NCBI GenBank assembly: GCA_947396885.1 | Contig: OX377201.1 | Span: forward strand, 24,901,923 to 24,965,922 | Reading direction: 5' to 3' | Length of the DNA stretch: 64,000 nt | DNA from: Heligmosomoides polygyrus polygyrus | Taxonomy: Eukaryota > Nematoda > Chromadorea > Rhabditida > Heligmosomidae | Part shown: in pieces, positions 42,905 to 53,061 of the stretch | Position numbering within the stretch: position 1 is the first letter of the stretch | Layout of the letters: each line of letters begins with the position of its first letter | Position numbers and translations under genes: made by a program | Notes under the pieces: model-generated | Told to the model about the DNA's origin: nothing | What the model saw: the letters and a program-made list of their open reading frames with translations, nothing else | The model's database searches: none

Positions 42905-43197
42905 ACAAAGGACAAAGGACGGCGTTAATAAATCCCTTTTTGGGATGCGCTAGTGAATTCTACTTCTACGGGATGTCGTGGAGGAGAGTTGAATGCGTAT
43001 TTGGCCATACAATGACTTGCGGTGGCCAACCGATGAACAAGTCAGCGCTTTATCCTTCCCAGACAAGTCTGGTACCAATTCACCTACCCCGGAGGGATGG
43101 AGGGCTTGGTTGGCCTGGGCGGGAAATCCGAACCAGGAACCTGGTATTGGGTGCACGCGACAGGCGGCGCCTCCTCCGACTGCGCTCCACGCGCCCA
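42905..43197 (-). mobile_element. tRNA-derived SINE, copy 4, most complete
   Basis: On the minus strand: 'gagcgcagtcggaggaggc' (box A), 'aggttcctggttcggatttc' (box B), then 'accagacttgtctgggaagg', 'gttcatcggttggccaccgc', 'ggccaaatacgcattcaact', 'cccgtagaagtagaattcac' and 'gggatttattaacgccgtcc' as 3' end. Length is near 290 bp. It is uninterrupted and serves as the window reference for the family. Confidence 0.85.
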
Positions 43198-43682
43198 TCC
43201 TAACAACATCAGTATCAAATCAGCGACGAGCGTCGGGTCGTGTGAACACAACAACCTCGAGATGCTACAAAAACGAACACATCCTATGTAGGTCAAAACG
43301 AGTGCTTTGTCAAACGAGTTCGTTGGAGAAACGATATAGCGAGCTCTGAAGCAAAAACCAACGGATCACGCCACTGATAGGGATAAAACGATTGTCGGAA
43401 AAGAAAAGCGTACAATTGCAAACATGCATAGATGGAGAAAATTATGTGTCGCATCACTTTGCCGAGTGACTCGTAGCCCATTCAATGGGAAGAAACACTA
43501 CAAAAACGGAAACAAAGAACGAGCGCCGAAAAATAAAACCTACTCACTGACAATATCTGTATAAAGAAACCCCGATTTTAGTGTATCCTTAGGTTGTTGC
43601 GGAGTTAGCGAGTCATTGTGCCGTATAACATGAAGACTGATAATTCTTCTGGCGAAATACGAAAGAACATGTGAGGATAACA

Positions 43683-44095
43683 TCCTGCTATATATAAAGG
43701 AGCAGTGTGTGTGTGTGCATGCGTGATCCGTCACAACTGGGGTGGGGGTTGCCTGGCGGTTCAGTAGACGTGCCAAGCACGTCGGCAACCTTGCATGGCG
43801 AGCCGTAGACGTGCCGAACGCGACCGTGCCTGGGCATTTAGATGATCATCGAGGCGTTGACAGCAGGGAAGGCAATCGATATCGATCGATATTATCGATT
43901 TTTTGTGGATGTCGTTCAAGCGGCACGAAACTTCAGCCCCGGGGTAATAGAGGTCACTGAACACGAATCTGAAGTCGACCAATCGATATCGAGCGTTATT
44001 ATCGATTTCTTGAGGATGTCGTTCAATCGGCACGAAACTTCAGCCCTGGGAGTAATCGAGGTCGCTGAACACGAATCCGAAGTTCGTTTTTAAAT
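43683..44095 (+). mobile_element. Helitron-like element, copy 6, 3'-truncated
   Basis: This copy is in plus orientation: 5' 'TCCTGCTATATATAAAGGAG' after a host A at 43682. A GT-rich tract, 'gatccgtcac', about one minisatellite unit ('cgtcggcaaccttgcatggc') and two repeats of the 'atcgatattatcgatttttt'-type block follow. The 3' stem-loop and hairpin are missing. A fragment of the same block recurs to about 44150. Confidence 0.6.
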
Positions 44096-44220
44096 GTCGA
44101 TCGCCATCAATCGATATTGGGCAAATAAGCGTTTTTGTGGATGTCGTTCATTTTTTCGCTTTTTTTTCTAACTTCCCCTAATCGACGTCCTCAGGAAAAA
44201 CATCGTAACTACGCCAAGGG

Positions 44221-44721
44221 GTGAGCGATGGCGTGGACAACCACAGTTCGTGGCGGGACCGTAGCAGACTGTGTCTGACGGCATATCAGACCCTGACGCA
44301 CGAGGGAGAACGCGTGCATGCCGGTTGTGCGGTCTGCAGCATTCCCATAGATGTCTGGACTTTTCAGTTTCTGAAGAATAATAATTGCAGAAAGGTCAGC
44401 TAACAAAGACTTCTAACATTTTCATTTCATTTTTTTACATAGGGGAAACGGGTAGACCGTTGTGCATTAGAGTCAGGGAGCATCTAGATGGCCTCAAGAA
44501 ACCCAATGTCAACTCCTTGGGGAGAGCACAGGGTCCGATGCCACTATGGCGCCATGTTCCAAGTGTCCGTCTCCATATTAGCGACAGAAAGCGACATTTC
44601 AGCACGCAGGTCACTTGAAGCGCTTTTGATAGCGGCCAGAAATCCACAGGCCAACCGCAAAGACGAGTGCATAGCGATAACCCAGGAACTGGCACCCTTT
44701 GTCGAGCTCTGTGGGTTTTGA
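44221..44721 (+). pseudogene. Penelope-like element, GIY-YIG endonuclease domain remnant
   Basis: A first frame ends near 44400 with 'HAGCAVCSIPIDVWTFQ', resembling the Cys-rich linker before the endonuclease. A second frame gives 'FFYIGETGRPLCIRVREHLD' (GIY-YIG core with the catalytic Arg). After a shift near 44520 a third gives 'SILATESDISARRSLEALLI', 'AARNPQANRKDECIAI' and a stop after 'APFVELCGF'. Penelope-like elements join an RT to this endonuclease type. No RT is visible upstream, so this is a 5'-truncated, frameshifted copy. Hammerhead-like motifs follow 240 bp and 520 bp downstream. Confidence 0.75.
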
Positions 44722-44960
44722 TCAATCTGATCTGACCTACAGGGTATTTAAGTCGGGTGGTATCCGGGGCTAAACTCACTCACAAACGTCTATCTCCATC
44801 CACGGGTGACTGGCGGTGCTCATCGGCACTCACCTGGAAGGTTAGTTGATACGCTGTACCTGGCACATCGGTCCTTTACTCTAGCTGTCTTGAGAACACT
44901 ATTCTGTAGGATGAAATGGTGTTTGGGGAGATAGTTTCACTAATATTCTCGACCTTTCCA

Positions 44961-44996
44961 GGCTCCGAAGAAGGCGAAGACGCCGAGACGTCAGCC
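44961..44996 (+). ncRNA. Degenerate hammerhead-like motif A
   Basis: Layout as in motif B at 45238: stem I halves 'ggct' and 'agcc' and stem II 'ggcgaagacgcc', but the core reads CCGAAGA instead of CTGANGA, and GAGAC instead of GAAAC. It lies in the 3' region of the Penelope-type remnant and is probably inactive. Confidence 0.35.
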
Positions 44997-45237
44997 GAAG
45001 TAAAGCCTGTTTAACAATCTTGGTGAACAGCTCAGAGAAGCACGCTGGAATAGAATACCCACTGCACGTTGCACCAGCAGGTGGCTTGCCATCAGGTCCT
45101 TTTCACCTCATTCGGTGAGCATTTCCTGCGTCTACGTGTTCCACTGCACTTGGTAATGGCTGGCCGCCTTTTGTCTTGTATTGTAGCCTGAAAGGCAGTA
45201 GGGATAGGTTGGATGACTTTGGTCTTTGACTTTTCCA

Positions 45238-45272
45238 GGCTCTGACGAAGGCGAATAGCCGAAACGTTAGCC
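45238..45272 (+). ncRNA. Hammerhead-ribozyme-like motif B with conserved core
   Basis: The order is GGCT (stem I 5' half), CTGACGA (core CUGANGA), an extra A, GGC-gaata-GCC (stem II), GAAACGTT (core GAAA plus a GUU cleavage triplet), AGCC (stem I 3' half). With no separate stem III, the ACGU would have to pair between two molecules, as proposed for short-stem-III hammerheads of Penelope-like retroelements. The single A between the CUGANGA core and stem II departs from the textbook motif and is shared by copies A and C, so activity is uncertain. The context beside a GIY-YIG remnant fits the known presence of hammerheads in Penelope-like elements. Confidence 0.4.
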
Positions 45273-45820
45273 GAATAAACGATTGCCGTCTTGGCTTTGG
45301 CTACAGTCAAAACAGCCACAACAAGATCTGTATACCATTTTGAAAGCTCTATTCAAAGAGAAGCTACTCACGTAGCAAAGATGACAGGTCAAACGCTATG
45401 ATGACAACACAATGACTACGCAGCCTTTCATTTTAAAGTGGACGCTTTTCAAATTCAAATTGGGCTACTTTGGACATAAAATTGGTATTCCGCAAACCAA
45501 GGCAGACGTATCTGAAGCTTGAATAGACATTGCTCGATGAAGTTAGTGTTATGTTTTTCAAAGAAAACATTATTTGTGAAGGATGGGCGAGGCACGAGGC
45601 CTCGCAGAAGTGATCTTTGTTGGGTATTTGTGTGTTTGTAGAATAGTTGCGTTGTTCTATGTAGTGTTCTGTTAGTAATTATGTATGTTATTGCAGTGTT
45701 TCTGTGTTTTCTCAGCAGCGAGATCGATCGATCGCCGTCCGCCTCGCCTGTGCCCAGCGCCGGCCATAGGCGGCGGGGCGGCGTATCCACGAGGGGGCCG
45801 GCCTTCCCGCGAGCGCAACT

Positions 45821-45830
45821 CTATATAAAG
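45821..45830 (+). promoter_or_regulatory. TATA-like box in a GC-rich segment
   Basis: 'ctatataaag' is followed by 'agggcccgggcgagcc' and 22 bp later by the MITE at 45853. Beyond the MITE, 'ctaataaatcg' at about 46498 offers a polyadenylation-like signal. Together these could be the core of a solo LTR, but no inverted TG/CA borders or target duplication could be fixed. Confidence 0.25.
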
Positions 45831-45852
45831 AGGGCCCGGGCGAGCCGGTCTC

Positions 45853-46320
45853 ACCAGGAAACTATCTCAACGGTAGGTCGGAACGGCCCAAGTGTTGTAT
45901 ATGGGCAGAATCGCCTCTCTCTAGGAAACAAGAAAATGCAGATATCTCGACCGCAATACAACTCTGCGCAGAGTTAGGGACGACGGAAGTTGGGCCGTTG
46001 GAGGCGTTAGCCCAATGCCTGCAGGCGGAGGGCGGGCTCAAGTTGGCTGGAAACAGAGATTATGGGAGTTACGCCGCCCCTCTATGCACTGTGCCACCAT
46101 CGCTTGCTCGTCATCGCTGTATCCAGGCAACTTGAGCCCGCCCTCCGCCTCCAGGCATAGGGCTAACGCCGCCAACGGCCCAACTTCCGTCGTCCCTAAC
46201 TCTATGCAGAGTTGTATTGGGGTTGAGATATTTGCGTTTTGTTGTTTCCCAGAGAGAGGCGGTTCAGCCCATATACAACACTTGGGCCGATCTGACCTAC
46301 CGTTGGGATAGTTTCCTGGT
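45853..46320. mobile_element. Long-TIR MITE, 468 bp
   Basis: Left 'accaggaaactatctcaacg' and right inverted 'accaggaaactatcccaacg' continue as about 190-bp arms ('gtaggtcgga', 'ttgggccgttgg', 'gcggagggcgggctcaagtt') around a loop of about 100 bp. It is non-coding. Flanks 'ggtctc' and 'cagtct' give no clean duplication, so the superfamily is unknown. Confidence 0.75.
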
Positions 46321-49300
46321 CAGTCTGCACTGGTGTCGAGGTCGCGGGCGGTTGGTCTTGGAGGCATCACTTGGTGCGAGGTGGCAAGCGGTGGCCTCGG
46401 ATTCTTGTCTCGATGGTACCTGGCGAGCGGCAGGTACGGAGAGGAGCGCGGGCACAACAGAAGCGGACGGACCGACCCCTGCTGGTGCTATAAGAAACCT
46501 AATAAATCGATTTCCTGTCCTGTTCAGGCCACAACCCTAGGCATCCAGCTCCCGGGTGAAACACCCCGGCCTTACATGTTAGAATTTCACCTTTGCAGTG
46601 TCTAGCCTGTCATGATAGAGATCAGTGAATTTGTTGGAGATATTTTATGGGGAGACTGCGCCGCGCTTTTGCTCTATCATTGCATTGCTTATTGACAAAG
46701 TAATTGCTATTTGCAGGTGTATCAATTTCGGAGCAGCAGAAGCAATTACAACAAGAGATACACCACATCTCCACTATATAACCTCAGGCAAACATCATTA
46801 TCAATTAAATAAATACTGCACATTTGGGACAAGTGCACGGCACAATCTCTTCTTTATACAAGCAAGCGACAAAAATTGTATGCTCATGCTAGAAGTACAC
46901 ACATTTCTGCTTAATATGTTGGTTAAGGAGTTTTTCCATAAAATTTTTTTCAAAACTAAGGTTATTTTACCTTTTTGAATTTGAGTGTCGACTTTGAAGT
47001 TAGATGCTTTTACTGCTGCTGTTGGTATCAGTTTAAAAAAAGGTAAAACCCTTGATACAAATCAGGGTCGATGAGTAGAGGTTTGGCCAAGTTTTTTTTT
47101 CAAACGATCCATTTTTTAATGAGCTTTTGAAATTCTGCTTTTATTTGATGAGCTCAACATAAGATGATAGACGGTTATGTTGGTTAAGGTTTCAGCAAGA
47201 TCATCTTCTTAAGAACGTGGCCGTAGAACACTGCAGTTTATTCCGCGTGTACAAGGCTGGGTTCGCAGACTGTCATCAATTCGCCAGCATGAATAACACC
47301 GCTCTATGGATGTTTTTCTAACCATTAACCATTCGCTTCATTCGCTTCAGAAAATCACGTAGCGCCGGCCCTCCAGCATTCACCTCTGTTTTCGCTTTGG
47401 CTACCTTCTGGAACTTCGGATGTCACACAACCCCGCTTGGGCAAAAATCCGATCTGTACCAAATTCCATCTAACTGTAAGCTGCACGAGTGGACTGGCAC
47501 CGTCTTCTGACTTCTTACGCGCACTTGCTAGCACGTAAAAAGAGGAAAATTCCATTTTGTTTGCGACGAACAAATTGTATGATCAGATGGAATGGATGCT
47601 TTAGGTTGGTTTCTAGTTGTTGCCATATTTAAGGAAATCTTCTCCTAAGTCGGGGTCCATTAAGTTCTCTTTTATTCGTCAAGTTATTTCCTGTTATTTT
47701 TCAAGAAGACAAGAGCTCATTCACCCGAGGAGATCGCCGTAAGCTTTTGCTACCAAAAACCAGAACTAGGTTTCGGCACCACTTTCTCTCAATTGGAGCT
47801 ATCAAGCTAAGTAAAAAGATTTGTGTACCGATTGATTTCAGTTGTTTCTTGAAGATGCTGGACTGTCATCTAAACCCTAATTGATCGCAGTTGTTCTTAA
47901 TTATAAACATTGAATTTATTGGAAGGATCCTAGGTTCTCTCATGAGGTAAAATATTGTCCTTCGCGGCTTGTAATGTTGATCTATTATAAATTCTGCATG
48001 ATGTGTTCGTATAATAAATTAGAAATGGAATTTAAAGAACACTAAACTTATAATTGTATGGTTATCCTCTACTTTGTGAGATTAAGTGAAATGCAGCAGT
48101 CTCTTATAGGCCTCGCGAAAGGTAGTGGCCGCCATATCTCGGCAATGATTCAGTTTCGCCAGTCGTTAAGGATGATGTGCGATTGACAACGTGAAGTGAC
48201 CAAGACTTGAATTTAGATAAATGATGGAGCTGAAAAAAGGAACGAAAGTGGTAGGCCTTCGCCGCATCATAAAGACCATGTTGTTGCAGAATAGGAGGTT
48301 CAGAACAATGACCATGATGAGGATGTGGCAAGCAACTGGGTCATCCATTCTCAAATGCTCCCACAGAAAACATTAATCGCAAGAATGATGACATCTTTCG
48401 CGCACCAAAGTGTTTTCGTAGATTTGATCTCATGTTAGTTAATGTACCATTTCTAGTAATGAATCTAGTCCAGATTCAGTCTAAATATTAAGCAGAAGAT
48501 ATCGGAGGAGACAGCAGATATGGACTTTTGGCAGAGTGGTTCTTCAGAATCGATGGACCTAAACGGAGCTCGATCGTACATGGACAATAACAGTGATTTT
48601 AGCGTTAGCACCAAGCATAACAAAGGCATATGAATAGACAATGAGGGTTAGCGCTAAACTATTTTAGCAGATGCGGCATGCACTCAACATACTTCACTGA
48701 ATTACAAAATACGAAACTACATTGGTGTTCTTGCGAAGGATTTTTAGTGCATGATTGTGATGATTTGAGGCGTTTTTCGGTGGACAAGTTAGTGTCCAAA
48801 ACATGATTTTTGCCAGCTGGGTTCGGGATGGGACCGATTCGTTATTCGCGTCATCTGTAACGCCTTCTACCTACTATGAATTATACCTTGGATGCGAATG
48901 AATCATTTTCGGATATCCAATTCGGATATACCGGTCCGAATAACCCGAAAATTTGAAAAGCGCAAAAGTGTCCGTGTCTGAATCATTCAGAAATCTGGTG
49001 TCGCCAAAATAGCGTTATCCGAATCATCCAATTATCCGAAGATTTTTAATCGGAGCCAATGTATTACCCTCCCGGTTTATATCATCGCTCCTTATCCACT
49101 CGAAGAATGTTGAGAAGTGTTAGACGAGCACATCGTCTTTAATAATTGAAAAGAAATCAAAGCTAGCTGCCAGTAAGTACGGATTGCTTTTTAACAGAGA
49201 TTTCCAAGCTTGCCAGTTGGGTTTGAAGCATACAACTGGTAAGAGAAATTAGTCTAAATGAAGTGAAATGGATTCGGAAAGGAATTAGATAGCACATCGT

Positions 49301-49657
49301 CTATTAAATCGGAGAATAAAGTGAGTTAGAGTGAAATCTCGACGCGTTTGTATAATGCAGGTTATCCACGGTGTGATCGTCTTCAGCGAAAACAGATGCA
49401 ATCGTCTGCGGCACTAGGGATTGTCAAAAACGGTCGGCCGTATATAGACGATGATGTAATCGGCGGATCGCATACTCCATAATATAGATGCTTCTATTGA
49501 ATAGTTCTGTAGTACTGCATCGACACATATGCACGAATCAGAAGTTTATGGGAGACTGCGATTGTTTCAATCATCCCAGACTGATGCGCTCATTAACATT
49601 TCCACCAATCATAGCCTCAACACTATCTATTTACAGACACCTTTGTCTCAACGGACA
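46321..49657. other. Long stretch without recognised gene
   Basis: The only frames of note are a 117-codon plus frame (46625-46978) and a 72-codon minus frame (47355-47573, 'ASPLVQLTVRWNLVQIGF'). Neither has a recognisable domain. Around 48890-49050 'ttatccgaat' words repeat in both orientations, as in a decayed MITE. I see no RNA gene. Confidence 0.4.
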
Positions 49658-50450
49658 TGTATGCTGGCCGACTTCGATCGCGTATATGGGAACATTGGAC
49701 TACAACTGAATATTGCGAAGACGATGTTCACGAGGAACGGACGAGTTTCTGGTGCCCCATTCTCGCTCAACGGAACGAACATCTCCGAATGCTCCAGCTA
49801 TGTGTATCTGGGTCGCGAAGTCAACATGACCAATGACCTAGCACCAGAGCTGAGCAGGAGGAAACGAGCGGCTTGGGGAGCTTTCAAGAGCGTCGAAGAA
49901 GTCGCGAAGAAGACGACGAACGTTCGACTCCGTGCCCACCTATTCGACTCTACCGTTCTTCCTGCCCTAACATACGCCTCAGAGACCTGGGCTATACGAA
50001 AGCAGGATGAACACGCGATCAGCGTCGCGCAGCGTGGAATCGAGAGGACGATGCTCGGAGTGACACGACTCACGCAAGTGAGAGAAGGCCTTCGGAGTTC
50101 CGAGCTTCGCCGACGTTCGAAGATCAGAGACGCTGTCACATGGGCAAAGTCGCCAAAAAATAGGTAGGCCGGCCACGTAATGCACTTCGCAAACACCCGT
50201 AGGACAATGGCCGTCACCGAATAGTTTTTGTGGGATGTCAAAAGAGCACTGGGACGCCCATCAACGCGTTGGTCGGACTTCTTTGTGAAAGCCATGAACG
50301 AACGATATGACGCTCTGTCGCCGAGGAGGATTCATTATTGGAGCACTCTGGTACGCGACAAGGACGAATGGAGACGCTGCTGACGCCCTTTAGAGCAACT
50401 CGATGATCAGAGTTCGTTCGACGATAGGTGACCCTGGTGATACAGGTGAG
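49658..50450 (+). pseudogene. RTE-type LINE fragment, close relative of 18255-21085
   Basis: From 49661 the frame reads 'MLADFDRVYGNIGLQLNIAK', 'APFSLNGTNISECSSYVYLG', 'AWGAFKSVEEVAKKTTNVRL' and 'TYASETWAIRKQDEHAISVA', to 'SKIRDAVTWAKSPKNR' at 50163. After a frameshift it continues 'AGHVMHFANTRRTMAV', '[18 protein letters not shown]' and 'RDKDEWRRC', then 'LDDQSSFDDR' and the 3' tail 'gatacaggtga'. It is truncated just after the catalytic RT box, so it cannot be active. It shows long stretches identical to the copy at 18420-18940. Confidence 0.88.
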
Positions 50451-50906
50451 GTTTCAACGGATATCTTCTGCAGCGCTGACTTCGGTCAAAAATCGTAAAG
50501 GAAGATATTCACGCTTCATTATAAATTAACAGCATGCTTGACATAACTGACATTTGGAGAGCAGTATTACTCGTTCGTGGTTTGTTGCCGCTCGAAAAGT
50601 GAAATAGAAAAAACAATCAGAACCCACTAGGTACGGACAAAACATGGCAAAGATTGATAAAGAAGCCTTCACCTTGCCACGTTGTATGATGCTTCTCTAT
50701 ACTTTCGTGAACAAAAGGCCTCGCAATTCGCAACAGACCATCCACTCTCACCAACATTTTCAATGATCTATCTGCTCCTTTCCGCTACTCTTCTACATCT
50801 CTCTATAATTCATTCGTACACTATTTCAGTGATGGCAACGGTACAGCATCGAAACATCAAGATCGTCATCATCCTCATCTCAGCATCCTCACCATAATCG
50901 TTTCCT

Positions 50907-51104
50907 GGGGCTGGATTCATCAACGGCTTATAGCAATTTAACCGAGAAAATACAGCCGAAATTCCTGATAGCGCGGCTTATCAACAAGCAACATGGTGAA
51001 ATATTTCACCATACCGCTGATTAGCCGCGCTATCAGGGATTTCGGCAGTATACGTAGTAGTTTTCAACGTTAGATTTCTATAAGTCGTTGATGAATCTGG
51101 CCCC
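50907..51104. mobile_element. Short MITE with GGGGCCAGATTCATCAAC-type ends, copy 2
   Basis: Left 'ggggctggattcatcaacgg'; reverse complement of the right 'ggggccagattcatcaacga'. Inner palindromes 'gatagcgcggct' and 'agccgcgctatc' and 'ggtgaaatatttcacc' follow. The family is shared with 15866-16002. No clear TSD. Confidence 0.6.
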
Positions 51105-51208
51105 TGCATACAAATTCACTGCACTCCATAATTGTTATCGACAGCCTTTTTTCTGAAGGCTGAAATGATGTTTGTGCGAATTGTGTTGTGAATATTTCCG
51201 ACTTTTCC

Positions 51209-51244
51209 AGCTCCAAAAAAGGCAAAATTGCCGAAACGTCAGCC
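51209..51244 (+). ncRNA. Degenerate hammerhead-like motif C (Penelope 3' remnant)
   Basis: The order 'agct', 'ccaaaaa', 'aggcaaaattgcc', 'gaaacgtc', 'agcc' follows the same layout as motif B and is followed by 'ggaataaagcc' and 'ttaacaatcttggt', which also follow motif A. The first core element is destroyed (CCAAAAA). It marks an otherwise unrecognisable Penelope-like remnant. Confidence 0.35.
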
Positions 51245-52434
51245 GGAATAAAGCCATTAACAATCTTGGTCAACATCTTATCAATCTTTGCTGCACAAAT
51301 GGAGTGGTTAACACAATCTGGGAGGGATATAATCGGGCTTCAGTAAACCCCTTTCCTGGCAAGAACAACGCCATAATAGCGATTTCGCCACCAAGGTTGC
51401 TTCAGAGCGGTTTGACACGCATCATGTTTTCGGAGGTGTCTTTTGAGATGGCACCTACCGTAATTAATTTTGACAAGGTAATTAATTTAATTTTTCATTA
51501 GAAAAATCATGACCTGTAAATTTTAAAAATGTTCAAAAATTTTATTGAGTAATGAACAAAACTGAACTCTCAGAAAGATAGGCGATAAATGTTCACATGG
51601 TTTGAAGTTGTTTCCGTGATCCAACCTTGAACGTTCACTTTTAATTTCCTACTGCCTTCATCAGTAGAACTGCATTTTCCACTAACCATAAGTCATCACT
51701 GCGGCAGGCTATAAGTCATCAACTCCATGGCTTATCGAACTGCATTCAAAGGCACACCTTGTCGTGGGAACATAACGTGCAGATCTAGCAGGCAATTGCA
51801 CTGCGGAGCGTGGGGAAAGTTCAGGATTTTCTCAAGAATTCCAACGGCAGCTCAAGTGACCGCATCATCGCTGTGAGTGATCTTTTGTCTTTGTGACTCG
51901 TTGTGAGCTGAGAAACCACTACAGCTAAGTGGGCTGACTCGGATTCTGTTAAAGCCGCATGACTGCGCGAAGTTCAAAAGGGCTTTTTTGGCTTTTAAGA
52001 AGGGCTTTTCTTCTATATGATTAAAATTATCCGTTTTGCGTCATTTGCCAGAAGAAAAACATCTTAAAGATTGACCCCTCTTCAATCAAAAAGGCTGTTA
52101 CTTTCAGAACCTGCCTTTTGAAGAATAAAATCCACTACAAATCCAAATACATAAAATCCATTTTCATTTTCTATTAACTTTTCAGAAGCTCTACAAAATC
52201 TTCGAATAATGGAAGCTTACATGCTTACATGTGGCTGCGTTCTCTGATTTCGTCGATCGCATGTGGAGGACAGACTTTTACCCGGAAGTAATTCTCTACC
52301 TTCTCAAGGAACGAATGACGGAGAGTGAAGTTGTGCTCTACAAAAAATTAAGTCCTGTGTATCATACAGCAAAAAACAGGTTTCTCCGCTGCTCCCTATA
52401 ATTAGGGCGATTTGGAGAGTTTACCAATCGCGAA
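51245..52434. other. Non-coding stretch
   Basis: No gene, RNA or repeat partner was recognised. AT-rich homopolymer runs are common. Confidence 0.4.
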
Positions 52435-52640
52435 TCAGGCCTCAGGACTAAGGACGCCCACCAACGCGGTTATCCGACTTCTTCGTGAATTCGCCGAACG
52501 AACGATACAACGCTCTTGGTGTCCTTCGGGCTATGAAGATCCATTGGAGCACTCTGGCACGCCACAGGGATGAATAAGGACACTGCTGGCGCAGCTCAAT
52601 GATCGGCGATACATCAGGCGATACAGCTGATTCAGATAGA
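52435..52640 (+). pseudogene. RTE-type LINE 3'-end fragment
   Basis: The plus strand reads 'GRPPTRLSDFFVNSPNERYN' type sequence followed by 'HWSTLARHRDE', matching '[20 protein letters not shown]' and '[12 protein letters not shown]' at 50240-50370. The tail has 'gatacatcaggcgatacagct'-type words in shortened form. It is heavily truncated. Confidence 0.65.
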
Positions 52641-52644
52641 GAGA

Positions 52645-53046
52645 TCCTCATCTCAATGTCAGCGGTTTTCCTCTCACAGCTTTTTCCAATTTCTGGAATT
52701 GGTTGCCGGTCACGTTTTGTCGTTGCGGAAGCAACTCGTATGAAAGCGAACACCAGAAGCAGTAAAGGAGACAGTTCTTGGGGTGAAGGCTCAATTTGTC
52801 TCGCGTCGGAGGGTCTTCTCTTAGAGGATGCCACTTGGCACGATGCGTGTTAAAGTCTTAGAGGACACTGCTCTCATCTGCAGCGATCAGCTCTCCAAAA
52901 GTCTGCTTTCGCCGCGGGATGAGATTGACAAATGGACACTCTCTTAAATTGCATCACAGCTGTTAAATACAATATTAAACATTAATGAGATAGGAGACAT
53001 GGAGACCCATCAAGTCATCAGGTCTTATTGCATAGGGTCTGGAGGC
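52645..53046 (-). pseudogene. Mariner transposase, C-terminal side of a split element
   Basis: On the minus strand 'RDKLSLHPKNCLLYCFWCSL' and 'SYELLPQRQNVTGNQFQKLE' match the mariner stretch after the first catalytic Asp ('LHPKKVLL.VWW', 'YELLP'). The element is separated from its N-terminal half (56307-56733) by the LINE at 53062-56291. It is truncated near 52645 at the junction with an RTE fragment. Confidence 0.65.
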
Positions 53047-53061
53047 GACTAGTACATAGTT

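Noticed and set aside
42905..43197. Functional tRNA gene at the SINE head
   Set aside because: Box A and box B are present, but no complete acceptor or anticodon stem follows, and the segment is part of a repeated 290-bp unit.
46625..46978. 117-codon plus-strand frame
   Set aside because: No domain, AT-driven composition and no splice or promoter context. Kept only as a note in the stretch entry.
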